From: Brevibacillus fluminis
GTDB lineage: Bacteria; Bacillota; Bacilli; Brevibacillales; Brevibacillaceae
Assembly: GCF_003710825.1 (NCBI RefSeq)
Contig: NZ_RHHQ01000028.1
Location: 62,001 to 126,000 of the forward strand
Reading direction: 5' to 3'
Length of the DNA stretch: 64,000 bases
Shown: positions 35,177 to 44,075 of the stretch, piece by piece
Position numbering within the stretch: position 1 is the stretch's first letter
How the letters are laid out: each line of letters starts with the position of its first letter
Notes under the pieces: model-generated
Seen by the model: only the letters and a program-made list of their open reading frames with translations
Told to the model about the DNA's origin: nothing
The model's database searches: none
Made by a program: the position numbers and the translations under genes

Positions 35177-36565
35177 ATGTCTGATGTGGCGATTCAAACG
35201 ACGGAAAATGAGCAAGGCACCAATCTGGGCTACAAGCAAGAACTGAAGCGCAGCCTCACTTTGAAGGACCTGATCATTTACGGCCTGATCACCATGCTGC
35301 CGATTGCGCCAATTCAGGTGTACGGCTTGATCGCGCAGGAAAGCTTCGGGATGGCTCCGCTGGTTTATTTGGTCGGGGTCTTCGCGATGGTGTTCACCGC
35401 CATGAGCTACAGCCAGATGAGTAAGGAGTTTCCCATCGCAGGCTCGGTTTATTCGTATGTGCAGCGAGGGCTCAATCCGCACATCGGATTCGTGACCGGA
35501 TGGCTTATTGCGGTGGATTACATTATGGCGCCAGCGTTGCTGACCGCTTTTTCGGCAATGTGGCTGGGCAGCATTTTGCCGGGTGTCCCGACCTTTGTCA
35601 TCATTTTCATCTTTCTTGCCATCAATACGTTCATAACCGCCCGGGGCGTCAGTCTAACCGCAAGAGCTAACACGATCTTCCTCATCCTGGAACTGGCGAT
35701 CCTCGTGATCTTCCTCGGCTTTGCCTTCAAGTACGTTTTCATCGACGGGCACGGAGCCGGCGGTTTCTCGCTGGCACCAATCTTCCAGCCTGACAAAATC
35801 GATTTCCATTTCATCGCAAGCGCCGCATCCATCGCTGTGCTCGGCTTCCTTGGCTTCGATGTAATCAGCACTTTGTCGGAGGAAGTGAAAAATCCGCAAA
35901 AAACCGTCGGAAAAGCCACCGTCGGCGCATTGGTGATCATCGGCACGATCTTCATGGTGCAAACATACCTCGCTGCGCTGGCGCATCCGGATTACGCAGG
36001 ACTCGACCCGGATATGGCCTTTTTCGACATCGCCCGCGAAGTGGGCGGCGATTTCCTTTATTACGCGTTCATTCTGATCGGCGTAGCGGCAGTCGGTATC
36101 GCCAATGCGCTCGCGATCCAATCGGCGATCTCCCGGATCATCTACTCGATGAGCCGCGACAAGCTGCTTCCGTTCTCCGGCATCTTGGGCAAAATCCATC
36201 CAGTTTACAAAACACCTTTTAACGCAACAATCTTTGTCGGCCTCGTCTCGTTTGTCGTCGCGTTGCTAGTCTCGATCGAAAACATCGTGCAGCTGATCAA
36301 TTTTGGTGCACTCACATCCTTCATGGTGCTGAACCTGACCGTATTCGTGCACTTCTACCTGAAAAAAGGCCGCCGCGACGCCAAAGGCTTCGTGAATTAT
36401 TTGCTACTTCCAATGATCGGCTTCTTGATCATCTTCTACGTCTGGTCCGGCTTCGATTGGATGACGTTTGCTGTCGGGACCAGTTGGCTGATCATCGGCG
36501 TCATTCTCGGCGCTGTCAAATCGAAAGGATATAAAGAAGTGCCACCTGTTTTGCGTGATATGTAA
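35177..36565 (+). CDS. APC-family amino acid/amine permease
   Basis: A 462-residue transporter with about 12 TM helices of the amino acid-polyamine-organocation superfamily (LTLKDLIIYGLITMLPIAPIQVYG at TM1, GFDVISTLSEEVKNPQKTVGKA after TM6). It closes the sigma-54 operon and probably imports the substrate, as PuuP does for putrescine. ATG 35177 is chosen because GGGGG lies 6 bases upstream. The repeat element and then a bidirectional terminator follow. Confidence 0.9.
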   Translation: MSDVAIQTTENEQGTNLGYKQELKRSLTLKDLIIYGLITMLPIAPIQVYGLIAQESFGMAPLVYLVGVFAMVFTAMSYSQMSKEFPIAGSVYSYVQRGLNPHIGFVTGWLIAVDYIMAPALLTAFSAMWLGSILPGVPTFVIIFIFLAINTFITARGVSLTARANTIFLILELAILVIFLGFAFKYVFIDGHGAGGFSLAPIFQPDKIDFHFIASAASIAVLGFLGFDVISTLSEEVKNPQKTVGKATVGALVIIGTIFMVQTYLAALAHPDYAGLDPDMAFFDIAREVGGDFLYYAFILIGVAAVGIANALAIQSAISRIIYSMSRDKLLPFSGILGKIHPVYKTPFNATIFVGLVSFVVALLVSIENIVQLINFGALTSFMVLNLTVFVHFYLKKGRRDAKGFVNYLLLPMIGFLIIFYVWSGFDWMTFAVGTSWLIIGVILGAVKSKGYKEVPPVLRDM

Positions 36566-36590
36566 AGAAGGATTCGAGTATAGTTACCAC

Positions 36591-36826
36591 TGCAGCCAAG
36601 GGATTTTCGAAAAAAAGTGAAACGCAAGCCTTTGACAGGGCCAACCGAGGCGGAGCAGAAAAACGGAACGTCTTTCGCGCCCAACATCATCCATGAGATA
36701 CACCCGCCGCGCAGCGTGTGGCTTTTGGGCGCGGTTCCGTTTTTCTGCGGAGCCGTGCAGTCAATCCCCCAGAGGGTCCGGTCAACAGCGGCGTGTAACT
36801 TTTTTTCGAAAATCCCGGTACCTGCA
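36591..36826 (+). repeat. Structured intergenic repeat, copy 3 of 4
   Basis: Bounded by TGCAG and CTGCA. Outer arms 36600-36618 and 36798-36816 form a perfect 19-bp stem whose sequence differs from that of copy 2. Inner arms 36655-36669 and 36734-36748 form a perfect 15-bp stem. CGCGCCCAA pairs with TTGGGCGCG around the common core. It lies between the permease stop and the operon terminator, so it would be part of the operon's 3' untranslated RNA. Confidence 0.88.
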
Positions 36827-36834
36827 CAAAAGCC

Positions 36835-36880
36835 AAAAAAACCAGCCCATGAATCACGGAACGGGCTGGTTTTCCTTTTT
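36835..36880. terminator. Bidirectional terminator between the amine operon and the PTS operon
   Basis: AAAACCAGCCC pairs with GGGCTGGTTTT around a 15-base loop, with A- and T-runs on both sides. It serves the plus operon ending at 36565 and the minus operon ending at 36983. The remaining 100 bases to the dehydrogenase hold nothing I recognise. Confidence 0.88.
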
Positions 36881-36982
36881 CAGTTATCGATTAAGCGATG
36901 CTCCCGCTCAACAACGCTTGCAAGACGACAAATTCTGGCCGGAAAATGGGAATCAACCTCCTGACTTGATCATGTACATGCT

Positions 36983-37957
36983 TTATGAAATAGGCTCGGC
37001 TGTCTCTACCTGGCTTTGCTTGAGCCACGCTATAATCTGCTCGTTCATGATCGCTGCATGATGATGATAGACATCGTGGGAGGCGCCTGCGATGTGCGGG
37101 GTCGCTAGCACGTTGTCGAGCTGGATCAAGGCGTGTTCGCGCGGACCGGGCGGCTCAGCATCGAACACGTCGAGAATCGCGCCCGCGATCTGCTTGTTGC
37201 TGAGCAGCTCGTACAGTGCGTCGTTGTCGACGACAGACGAGCGCGATGTATTAACGAACAGCGCATGCGGCTGCAGGTGTGCGAGGAGCGTGAGGGACAG
37301 CAGGCCATGCGTTTCGGGGAGTGATGGCAGGTGAACGGTGACGATATCGCTCTTGGCAAGCAAGTCTTCCAGCGGGAGAGCTTGATACGCTGGAACCTCG
37401 CTTTGCTCCACATAAGGGTCATAGTAAACAATCTCGCAGGAGAAGGCTTCGAGCAGCTTGGCGATGCGTTTGCCAACAGCGCCAAGGCCGATGACACCGA
37501 CTTTTTTGCCATGCAACTCGCTTCCTTGAAACTGTAGATACGGTCCGAACTGGTCGATCCAGTTTTCGCCCTTTAGCCACGTTTCCGATTGGCGGACATG
37601 GCGCAGCATGGTGATGATCGTGCCAATGACCAACTCGACGACAGCCTGCACGTTGCGACCGATCGTGCGGAAGACGGGGATCGCGCGTTTGGATGCAGCC
37701 TGTACGGCTACATTGACAGGAGTTGCGCGGCACACGCCGATGAAGTCGAGAGGATGGTCAGCAATGACCTCCTCTGTCACCTCATCGAGCTCCACAATGA
37801 CGGCGCGTGCGTCGATACGCTGCAGCAGTTCGAGCAGTTCAGTACCAGTGCGGGCGCGGCCGAGCTCAGTCCACGGGTAATAGTGAACCGGGCCCAGCAG
37901 CTGTTCCAATTCGCGACGGCGCTGCTCGGGATAGGGGGCGATCAAAAGTACGCTCAT
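36983..37957 (-). CDS. D-isomer-specific 2-hydroxyacid dehydrogenase
   Basis: A 324-residue NAD-dependent dehydrogenase. The nucleotide-binding motif is GVIGLGAVGKRIA with the acidic YYDPY at the strand end. Catalytic Arg lies in VNTSRSSVVD, Glu in LDVFDAEPPG and His in TPHIAGASHD. It reduces or oxidises a 2-hydroxy/keto acid. It is the last gene of the PTS operon, 14 bases after EIIC, which suggests the imported compound is a sugar acid or polyol derivative. Confidence 0.9.
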   Translation of the reverse strand: MSVLLIAPYPEQRRRELEQLLGPVHYYPWTELGRARTGTELLELLQRIDARAVIVELDEVTEEVIADHPLDFIGVCRATPVNVAVQAASKRAIPVFRTIGRNVQAVVELVIGTIITMLRHVRQSETWLKGENWIDQFGPYLQFQGSELHGKKVGVIGLGAVGKRIAKLLEAFSCEIVYYDPYVEQSEVPAYQALPLEDLLAKSDIVTVHLPSLPETHGLLSLTLLAHLQPHALFVNTSRSSVVDNDALYELLSNKQIAGAILDVFDAEPPGPREHALIQLDNVLATPHIAGASHDVYHHHAAIMNEQIIAWLKQSQVETAEPIS

Positions 37958-37971
37958 CCGTTTTCCTCCTT

Positions 37972-39409
37972 TTACCCGACCTGCTTATCCGGCGTGCTTG
38001 CTTGCGCGGTACCATCTGCTGCTGTTGCGCTCGTCTCCAAATAATTGACGATCGTTTCTTTGTTGCGCTTGAACAGGAAGTAGGAGACCGCATAAATCGC
38101 CAGGACGAGTCCGATCCAAATCCACGACTGGGAAAGGAACGCCAAGAAAATAAGCGCGGTCACCGGGGACGTCAAAATCCCGAAGCTAGTGATCAGCAAG
38201 GTTTCGGCCGGAATCGTAACGCCGACGCCTTTTGCCACCTCTGTGAAAATCGGAGCGGTGTACGTGGCCGCATACAGGACAAGGCTGAACCAAATCGCAC
38301 CGATGATGACAGATTTGAAAATGTTCCCGTTGGTGATGGCGACTGTCGCCTGGATCATAAACGGCAGCGCGATCAGGTCGACGAGCGGCAGAGCCTGGTT
38401 GCCAGGCAAAATCAGCGCCAAAATCACCATGATCGGAATCAGCAAAATGCCGGAAGTCAGCGTCGCCGTTTCGCCATAGCCCATTGCGTCGTTAACGCCC
38501 AAATACCATTCGCGCGTTTTGTCTCCCGACTTGCTATTCGACTTTTTCAGATTTTTCTTTGCTGTTTCCGTCAATGGCAAGAACGCTTGAGCAAAAATGC
38601 TGGACACTTTCGGGAAGATCACCATGATGGCGCTCGTCGCAATCCCGACGGTCGCGATTTGGCCCCAAGCTGCGAGCGTACCCAAGTTTTTTAGATTGCC
38701 AAGCAAACCGAGCAAGAGTCCGAGAATCAGGCCAAGAGAGATCGGTTCTCCGAAGATGCCCAGCCGTTTTTGCGGTGCTTCCGGACTCAGATTGATTTTG
38801 CCTGCACCAAGCTTGTTCAGCACCCAGTTGACACCGATGGCAAAGGGCACGCTGCCAACATGGTGAAGCTGGACGATCGTGACACGCGGGATAGGTGGAC
38901 CATCTTTTGGCAAACAATTCAGAAAAGAGTAGGATGTAGAGGTTGAGCACGATCATGCACGCGATTGCGAGGAACATGTTGTTCGTAATCAGATACACCA
39001 TCGATCCCCAGACCATGTACGAGTAGTTGTTCCACAGGTCGCCCGGCTGGAAAATGTTCGTCCAGCGAACGGCAAACAGGAAGATTTGCAGGACAAGCGC
39101 CAGGCCGAGGAAAATCATCCCCACTTTGGTGGAGTAGGCCACGATAGCGGTCGCTTGCCAGCCGATGTCGAAGACGGGGAGACTGACACCCGTGCTTTTC
39201 ACCATGTTTTGTACGACAGGCATGATGATCGGAATGAAGGCATTTGTCAAAAGATTGAAACCAAATAGCCCGATACCTGCGTACAGAGCGGAATACAGCG
39301 CTTTTTTCACTTCCACTTTCATAACGAGCGAAATGATGATAATGACGACAGGGACGAATATGGGAACGCCAAACGTATCAAAAACATCCTTTAACGTTTG
39401 CAAAAACAT
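37972..39409 (-). pseudogene. PTS galactitol-family EIIC permease, frameshifted
   Basis: Two overlapping frames together give one EIIC-GAT permease of normal length (about 460 residues). The N-terminal half runs from ATG 39409 to about 38895 and is open to 38534; the C-terminal half continues to 37972. The break is at about 38890-38900, where the first frame has SELFAKRWSTYP and the second resumes at PRVTIVQLHHVGSVPF. One base has been gained or two lost. It may be a true inactivation or a sequencing error; both halves are otherwise well preserved. Confidence 0.85.
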
Positions 39410-39437
39410 CGAGATAAACTCCTCTCAGCGAAATGTC

Positions 39438-39749
39438 TTAGTTGGCTTCGGCTGCGCGAATCCGGGAAATCAGCTGGTGAACTTCTTCTAGGAACTCTTC
39501 CTCCTCCAATCCCGTTAAGAAACCGACGCCATTGATCACGGGAATCGGGATGTTGTCAGGGACAGGTGTCGTATTGACGACGAAATCATAGCTGCCTTGC
39601 TCTACATGTCCGAGTACCTGTGTCGGTTTTACTTCCGTTGTTGTGATGGTGATTCCGTCAGCGGCCAGCGCTTCCTTCAGTTTTTGTGCGACCATGGTCG
39701 AGCTGACGGTGCCGGAACCACAAACTGTTAAAATGTTGAGTGTTCTCAT
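39438..39749 (-). CDS. PTS galactitol-family EIIB component
   Basis: A 103-residue phosphocarrier of the lactose/cellobiose-like GatB fold. The phospho-accepting Cys10 is in NILTVCGSGTVSSTM. It passes phosphate from EIIA to the substrate bound by EIIC. It is the first gene of the operon EIIB-EIIC-dehydrogenase. No EIIA gene lies in the window, so one elsewhere must serve or the system is incomplete. Confidence 0.9.
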   Translation of the reverse strand: MRTLNILTVCGSGTVSSTMVAQKLKEALAADGITITTTEVKPTQVLGHVEQGSYDFVVNTTPVPDNIPIPVINGVGFLTGLEEEEFLEEVHQLISRIRAAEAN

Positions 39750-39925
39750 CGTTCTTCATCCTTTTCCGTATTTTTCTTACCGCGACCCATTCCGAATGCC
39801 ATCTTTTTTTGATACTGTTCAGGAAATGAACGGGATGGTACTATTTTCTAGGTCACATTCTAAACATACAATTCCGATAAGTCAGCACTGAATAATAGGG
39901 TATTAAGTGAAAATGTCCTCCGTTC

Positions 39926-39977
39926 GCAAAAAAGCCTCTCCATTCACCTAAAGTCCAGGTGAGGGAGAGGCTTTTCC
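39926..39977 (-). terminator. Terminator of the activator-nitrilase operon
   Basis: AAGCCTCTCC pairs with GGGAGAGGCTT and CACCT/AGGTG extends the stem. On the minus strand a T-run follows, ending the nitrilase-like gene. The 175 bases from here to the EIIB gene hold its promoter region, but I see no clear -35/-10 pair. Confidence 0.85.
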
Positions 39978-39985
39978 CGCATGGC

Positions 39986-40792
39986 TCAAAACTGCGAAAA
40001 CCGCTGATAAAATTCTTGCCGCCGCTTTTCCATGTATTTCATCGGCTTGGTTTCGCGGAACGCTCTGACATCGCCCAGATCGATCGTGATCACGCCGATT
40101 TCTTCGTCATTGCCCGCCTTGTACAAATGTACACCGTCGGGGGAGACGATCGTGCTTTCGCCAAAGAAGAGGGTGTTTTTCTCGAGTCCGACTTTGTTGA
40201 CGGCAGCGATGAAGAACTGGTTTTCCAATGCGCGGGCGCGCAGGAATATTTCTTGATACGGCTGGTAGGGGACGATATGGGCGTTGAGCACCATGACGAC
40301 GTGGGCGCCTTGCAAGGCATACAGACGCGAAACCTCCGGAAACGCCATATCGAACGTCATCATTAACCCGATATTGCCCTGAGCGATCGGAAAGATGGGA
40401 CAGGCTTCGCCTTGCGTAAATACCTCAACCTCGGGGCCGAACAGGTGGGTTTTGCGGTACACGCCAAGGCATTCGCCGGTTTTCTCGATAAAGGCGGCGG
40501 AATTGTAGATCCGCTCGCCCTCCCGCTCGGGAAAGCCAAAAATGACACCAATGCCAGCTTTTTTCGCCGCTTGCGAGATCGTGTGGATGCTAGGCCCGTC
40601 GACAGGCTCCGCCAGCTCGCGGATGCGGTTATCCACGAAATAGCCGGTCAGGAATTGCTCGGGAAAAAGCACGTAGTCGACCTCTTTGTCGATGCAGGAA
40701 TGGATGGTCTCAAGCGCCCGCTCGAGGTTGGACTCTTTGTCGCCTGGTGTGACGCGCAGTTGGGCAAGCGCCAGCGTGAGCGTACTCATCAT
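39986..40792 (-). CDS. Nitrilase-superfamily protein lacking the catalytic Cys
   Basis: A 268-residue carbon-nitrogen hydrolase fold. Glu45 (LFPEQF) and Lys114 (YRKTHLFG) of the Glu-Lys-Cys triad are present, but the nucleophile position is Thr146: MMTFDMAFPE stands where families read ICYDxxFPE. The codon is ACG, two changes from a Cys codon, so a reading error is unlikely. It may be a non-catalytic or altered enzyme. Its start overlaps the sigma-54 activator stop by 4 bases, so the two are coupled and a sensing or regulatory role is possible. Confidence 0.88.
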   Translation of the reverse strand: MMSTLTLALAQLRVTPGDKESNLERALETIHSCIDKEVDYVLFPEQFLTGYFVDNRIRELAEPVDGPSIHTISQAAKKAGIGVIFGFPEREGERIYNSAAFIEKTGECLGVYRKTHLFGPEVEVFTQGEACPIFPIAQGNIGLMMTFDMAFPEVSRLYALQGAHVVMVLNAHIVPYQPYQEIFLRARALENQFFIAAVNKVGLEKNTLFFGESTIVSPDGVHLYKAGNDEEIGVITIDLGDVRAFRETKPMKYMEKRRQEFYQRFSQF

Positions 40793-42081
40793 AAATCACC
40801 TTTTCTTTGACGGAATTGCTTCAGCTTCTTGGCTACGGTTGATTGGTCGATGCCTAAGGCCAGCGCGGCCTTGTATGTGCTTTTATGCTTGAGATAGGCC
40901 TGGGTGATCAGCTTTTTTTCCAGCTGCCAAATGGCTTCCTTCAAAGGGATAAGCTCATCGCCTGGCGACTGTAGCTCGCTCGGGACGGCTGCAATAGACT
41001 GGAATGCCGCAGGCAAGTGCGCAAGCTGAATCTCTGTGCGCTCAACCGTCACCACAAGCCGTTCCAGCATGTTTTCCAGCTCGCGGACATTGCCCGGCCA
41101 GTGGTAGTTGAGGAATGCCTGGATGACGTCGGGGTGGATCGTTTTGCTGGCGCGGTGCTTGTTGTTGTACTTTTTCAAGAAATAGCGGGCCAACCCTTCG
41201 ATGTCTTCCCGCCGCTCACAGAGCGAGGGAATTTCGATCGGCACGACATTCAGTCGATAGTACAAGTCGTTGCGGAATTTCTTTTGCGCGACGAGCTCCT
41301 TCAAGTTTTGATTGGTCGCGGCGATGACCCGCACATTGATCGACGTGTCGGCGGCTGAACCGATGCGGCGGATTTGGCTCTCCTGTAAGACATGCAGCAG
41401 TTTCACCTGCAGATTGGGCGGCAGCTCCCCGATCTCATCCAGAAAAATCGTACCGCAGTTTGCCGCTTCGAACAGCCCTGCTTTGCCGCCCTTTTGTCCG
41501 CCGGTAAAGCTGCCGTGGGCATAGCCGAACAGCTCAGCTTCCATCAGCGCCTCGGGGATGGCGCCGCAATTGATCGAGACGAAACGTTCATCGGCACGGC
41601 TGCTGTAGCTGTGAATCAGCTTGGCGATCGCGCCTTTGCCCACGCCTGATTCGCCGAGCAGCAGGATCGTGGAGTTGACGTAAGATACTTTCTTGATGAT
41701 GTCGAGAATGTTGATCATCGCCTGTGAATTGGCGACGAACTGCGTATTGTCCGCCAGGGTTTCCTCCGCAAAGTCAAACGTCTGCACCGGCTCTGGGGGA
41801 GGTGGAGCCTGGGCGGCCTGATCGCGCATGGATACGGCAAGGAGCGATTTTGTCTTGTCTTTGATGAGGAGGAAGCGAAGGGGAGGGGCATCCAGTTCAA
41901 TCACGCCTTTGGACGTAAGGGTGTCGAGCTGCTCCCGGATCAGCTTGGTGAGAGAATCGACAGCATCGGGTTCCAGGACCGCCTCGATCAAGCGCAGCTG
42001 CGGATGGCTGAAGAGGAGTGGGCCATGCTGTTTCAACGGGTGAAGTAGCCAATCATGATTCAAGCGGATGTGTTCGAGCAT
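40789..42081 (-). CDS. Sigma-54-dependent transcriptional activator with TyrR-like HTH
   Basis: A 430-residue enhancer-binding protein. A short N-terminal domain of about 120 residues of no clear family is followed by a AAA+ domain: Walker A GESGVGKG, the sigma-54 loop in variant form GSFTGG instead of GAFTGA, Walker B TIFLDEIGE, and WPGNVRELENM. A C-terminal TyrR-type HTH (STYKAALALGIDQSTVAKKLKQF) closes it. ATG 42081 has GGGAGG upstream. It is divergent from a sigma-54 promoter and operon, its probable target. Confidence 0.92.
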   Translation of the reverse strand: MLEHIRLNHDWLLHPLKQHGPLLFSHPQLRLIEAVLEPDAVDSLTKLIREQLDTLTSKGVIELDAPPLRFLLIKDKTKSLLAVSMRDQAAQAPPPPEPVQTFDFAEETLADNTQFVANSQAMINILDIIKKVSYVNSTILLLGESGVGKGAIAKLIHSYSSRADERFVSINCGAIPEALMEAELFGYAHGSFTGGQKGGKAGLFEAANCGTIFLDEIGELPPNLQVKLLHVLQESQIRRIGSAADTSINVRVIAATNQNLKELVAQKKFRNDLYYRLNVVPIEIPSLCERREDIEGLARYFLKKYNNKHRASKTIHPDVIQAFLNYHWPGNVRELENMLERLVVTVERTEIQLAHLPAAFQSIAAVPSELQSPGDELIPLKEAIWQLEKKLITQAYLKHKSTYKAALALGIDQSTVAKKLKQFRQRKGDL

Positions 42082-42122
42082 GTACCTGCCTCCCATTGAA
42101 AAAATCAAGAAAAAAGAGGATG

Positions 42123-42154
42123 AAAATCATCATGATGATCTCGGTCATCATTTT
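42123..42154. promoter_or_regulatory. Candidate enhancer palindromes for the second sigma-54 activator
   Basis: ATCATCATGATGAT (42126-42139) is a perfect palindrome flanked by AAAATCATCA, and TCATCATTTT (42145-42154) repeats its half-sites. The cluster lies about 120 bases upstream of the sigma-54 -24 element, between the divergent activator and operon. Confidence 0.55.
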
Positions 42155-42270
42155 GATATTTTGAGGGTGTGGCTTGCACCGTCTTTTGTTGGTTGGAAAT
42201 GAAGCGATGATAAAATTCCTGTTTTTGTTCATTTTATCTGAAAATTACCGCTATTTTCAATCCGTTTTTT

Positions 42271-42287
42271 TGGCATGTCGATTGCTA
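42271..42287 (+). promoter_or_regulatory. Sigma-54 promoter of the symporter-deacetylase operon
   Basis: TTGGCAT, 5 bases, TTGCT matches the -24/-12 consensus with the invariant GG and GC. It lies 39 bases before the DUF3311 start. Confidence 0.82.
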
Positions 42288-42325
42288 TGTAAGGGTAGTG
42301 AAATGATTTTACAGGGGGTGCAATC

Positions 42326-42541
42326 ATGAAAAGAGGGACCGTAACGCTGCTCTTCTTTGCTTTTTGCTGGGTCATGCTGGGGACATTGGTCTTCCCGCCT
42401 GTGTTTCGCCTTATCAATCGGATTGAGCCATGGGTGCTGGGGATGCCGTTCGTCCAGTTTTGGATCATCCTCGTGATCGTGGCCATCTCGCTTGCTCTCA
42501 TCGTGTGGTACAAAACGGAAGAAAAGAGGGGGGAGCTGTAA
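42326..42541 (+). CDS. DUF3311-family small membrane protein
   Basis: A 71-residue protein with two TM helices and a short periplasmic link (FRLINRIEPWVLGMPFVQFW). Members of DUF3311 are regularly encoded just before sodium:solute symporters and probably help their assembly or function. Here the symporter starts 1 base after the stop. The start has AGGGGGTG upstream. Confidence 0.85.
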   Translation: MKRGTVTLLFFAFCWVMLGTLVFPPVFRLINRIEPWVLGMPFVQFWIILVIVAISLALIVWYKTEEKRGEL

Positions 42542-42542
42542 G

Positions 42543-44042
42543 ATGAATGCTGCCATTGCGATTGGGATTATCGCGGGATTTATTTTATTGAATGCCATCA
42601 TCATTAAAATTTTTCACAAAAAACAGGGAAACATGGAGGAGTTCGCGGTTGGGGGGCGGTCGTTCCCTTGGTTTCTCAGCGTATTCGGCTTCATCGGTTC
42701 CTGGTATGTCGGCTCGATGTACACCGGTTTTTTCGGCGATTCGGCGACGATCGGGATGTTCGCGCAGTATTTGGCGGTCTACTCGGTCGGGACAATGGTG
42801 ACGATGTACATCATGGTGCGGCCGGTGTGGATATGGGGCAAGCTGCACAATTTGCAGACAAATGCAGACCTCGTCGCCTTGCGTTACAACAGCAAATGGC
42901 TGGGATTGTTCATCGCGATCACGACGTTCGTGTTCTGGAGCCCGTGGCTGGTCGTCGAAATCAAAACGCTGGGGTACTTGTTCAATGCGGCGACTTACAA
43001 TACGCTGCCATTCAATCTCGGCATGACGGTGATCAGCTTGTTCGTCATCGTCTATTGCTGGCTGGGCGGCTCCCGCGCCACGATCATCGGGGATTTGGTC
43101 CAAGGCTTGTTTTTCACGGTGGTCGGCAGCATCACGATGATTTATTTGCTGAACAAAGCGTATGGCGGCATCGGCGCGATGTTCACGCAGCTGGCCGAGC
43201 AGGCGCCACAGCTTTTGGTCATCAATGAGCAGGTCGGCTATGGCGGTTGGAGCTCGGCGATCATCACGGGAGCGCTCGGCGGCATGATGATGCCCGGTAT
43301 CTTTATTCGGCTGTACATGTCAAAAGGCGTGAAGGAGTCGAAAAAGTCCGTGCTGTTCGTGCCGCTGATCGGCGCATTGTTTACGATTTTGCTGCTGTGG
43401 CTCGGCCTCGGGGCGAAGCTGGTCAACGGATTTCCGCAAGATGCGCAAGCGGGAGCGTTCTGGATTGCCGATCATTTTGGCGGGCCGGTCGCTGTCGGGT
43501 TGATGGGGATTTTTGCGCTGGCGGCCAGCATGTCGACGATCAGCGCTGCGACGATGACGGCCGCGGTGATGATCGGGCGCAATTTCCTCGGACTCTTCAA
43601 GCTGCCGGAGGAGAGGATTTTCAAATATTCCCGTATGCTGACGCTGGTCGTCGGGGTGATCGCGATCCTCGTGTCGACCATGGAAATCTCGCGGCTTGTA
43701 GCGCTCATCCTGTATGTGTACGACTGCATCGCACAGGTTGCGGTGCCGATCCTCCTCGGTCTGTACTGGCGCCGCGCCACAACCGCAGGGGCTTTCTCGG
43801 GGACGCTGATCGGGATGGTTACGGTCTTGTTCCATGGCTCCCTACCGTGGTTGACGGCATGGGCCGGAGACTGGTCGGCGGGAATGGTCGGGCTGTTCTA
43901 CAATTTGATTTTGTTCGTGGGAGTGTCTTTGCTTACAGCGAAGCAGGCGCATGTGGACCAGCTGTTCGAGCAATTGGAGAACTATCGGGATGAAGAAGAC
44001 GAGGCAGGAGTGGCGGCAGCAGACATCAAGCTGGCAAAGTGA
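42543..44042 (+). CDS. Sodium:solute symporter (SSS family)
   Basis: A 499-residue transporter with about 13 TM helices. The N-terminal EEFAVGGRSFPWFLSVFGFIGSWY and the later SMSTISAATMTAAVMIGRNF stretches are typical of SSS members, including Na+ site residues in TM8. It is coupled to DUF3311 upstream and followed by the deacetylase-like gene. Substrates in the family include sugars, amino acids and carboxylates; in this operon an acetylated amine is possible but not shown. ATG 42543 follows a GGGGGGAG site. Confidence 0.9.
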   Translation: MNAAIAIGIIAGFILLNAIIIKIFHKKQGNMEEFAVGGRSFPWFLSVFGFIGSWYVGSMYTGFFGDSATIGMFAQYLAVYSVGTMVTMYIMVRPVWIWGKLHNLQTNADLVALRYNSKWLGLFIAITTFVFWSPWLVVEIKTLGYLFNAATYNTLPFNLGMTVISLFVIVYCWLGGSRATIIGDLVQGLFFTVVGSITMIYLLNKAYGGIGAMFTQLAEQAPQLLVINEQVGYGGWSSAIITGALGGMMMPGIFIRLYMSKGVKESKKSVLFVPLIGALFTILLLWLGLGAKLVNGFPQDAQAGAFWIADHFGGPVAVGLMGIFALAASMSTISAATMTAAVMIGRNFLGLFKLPEERIFKYSRMLTLVVGVIAILVSTMEISRLVALILYVYDCIAQVAVPILLGLYWRRATTAGAFSGTLIGMVTVLFHGSLPWLTAWAGDWSAGMVGLFYNLILFVGVSLLTAKQAHVDQLFEQLENYRDEEDEAGVAAADIKLAK

Positions 44043-44075
44043 TGCCGGTGATCCAATCGTAGGAGGGGTTTTGGC

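Noticed and set aside
36617..36964. Open frames across the repeat copies sharing a peptide such as EIHPPRSVWLLGAV
   Set aside because: The shared peptide only reflects the shared DNA; frames are not kept in all copies, and stems rather than codons are conserved.
37807..38694. Plus-strand open frame of 295 codons opposite the PTS EIIC gene
   Set aside because: Arg/Gln-rich antisense translation; the membrane permease on the minus strand explains the region.
43247..43993. Second plus-strand frame of 248 codons inside the symporter gene
   Set aside because: Arg/Asp-rich out-of-frame shadow of the sodium:solute symporter.
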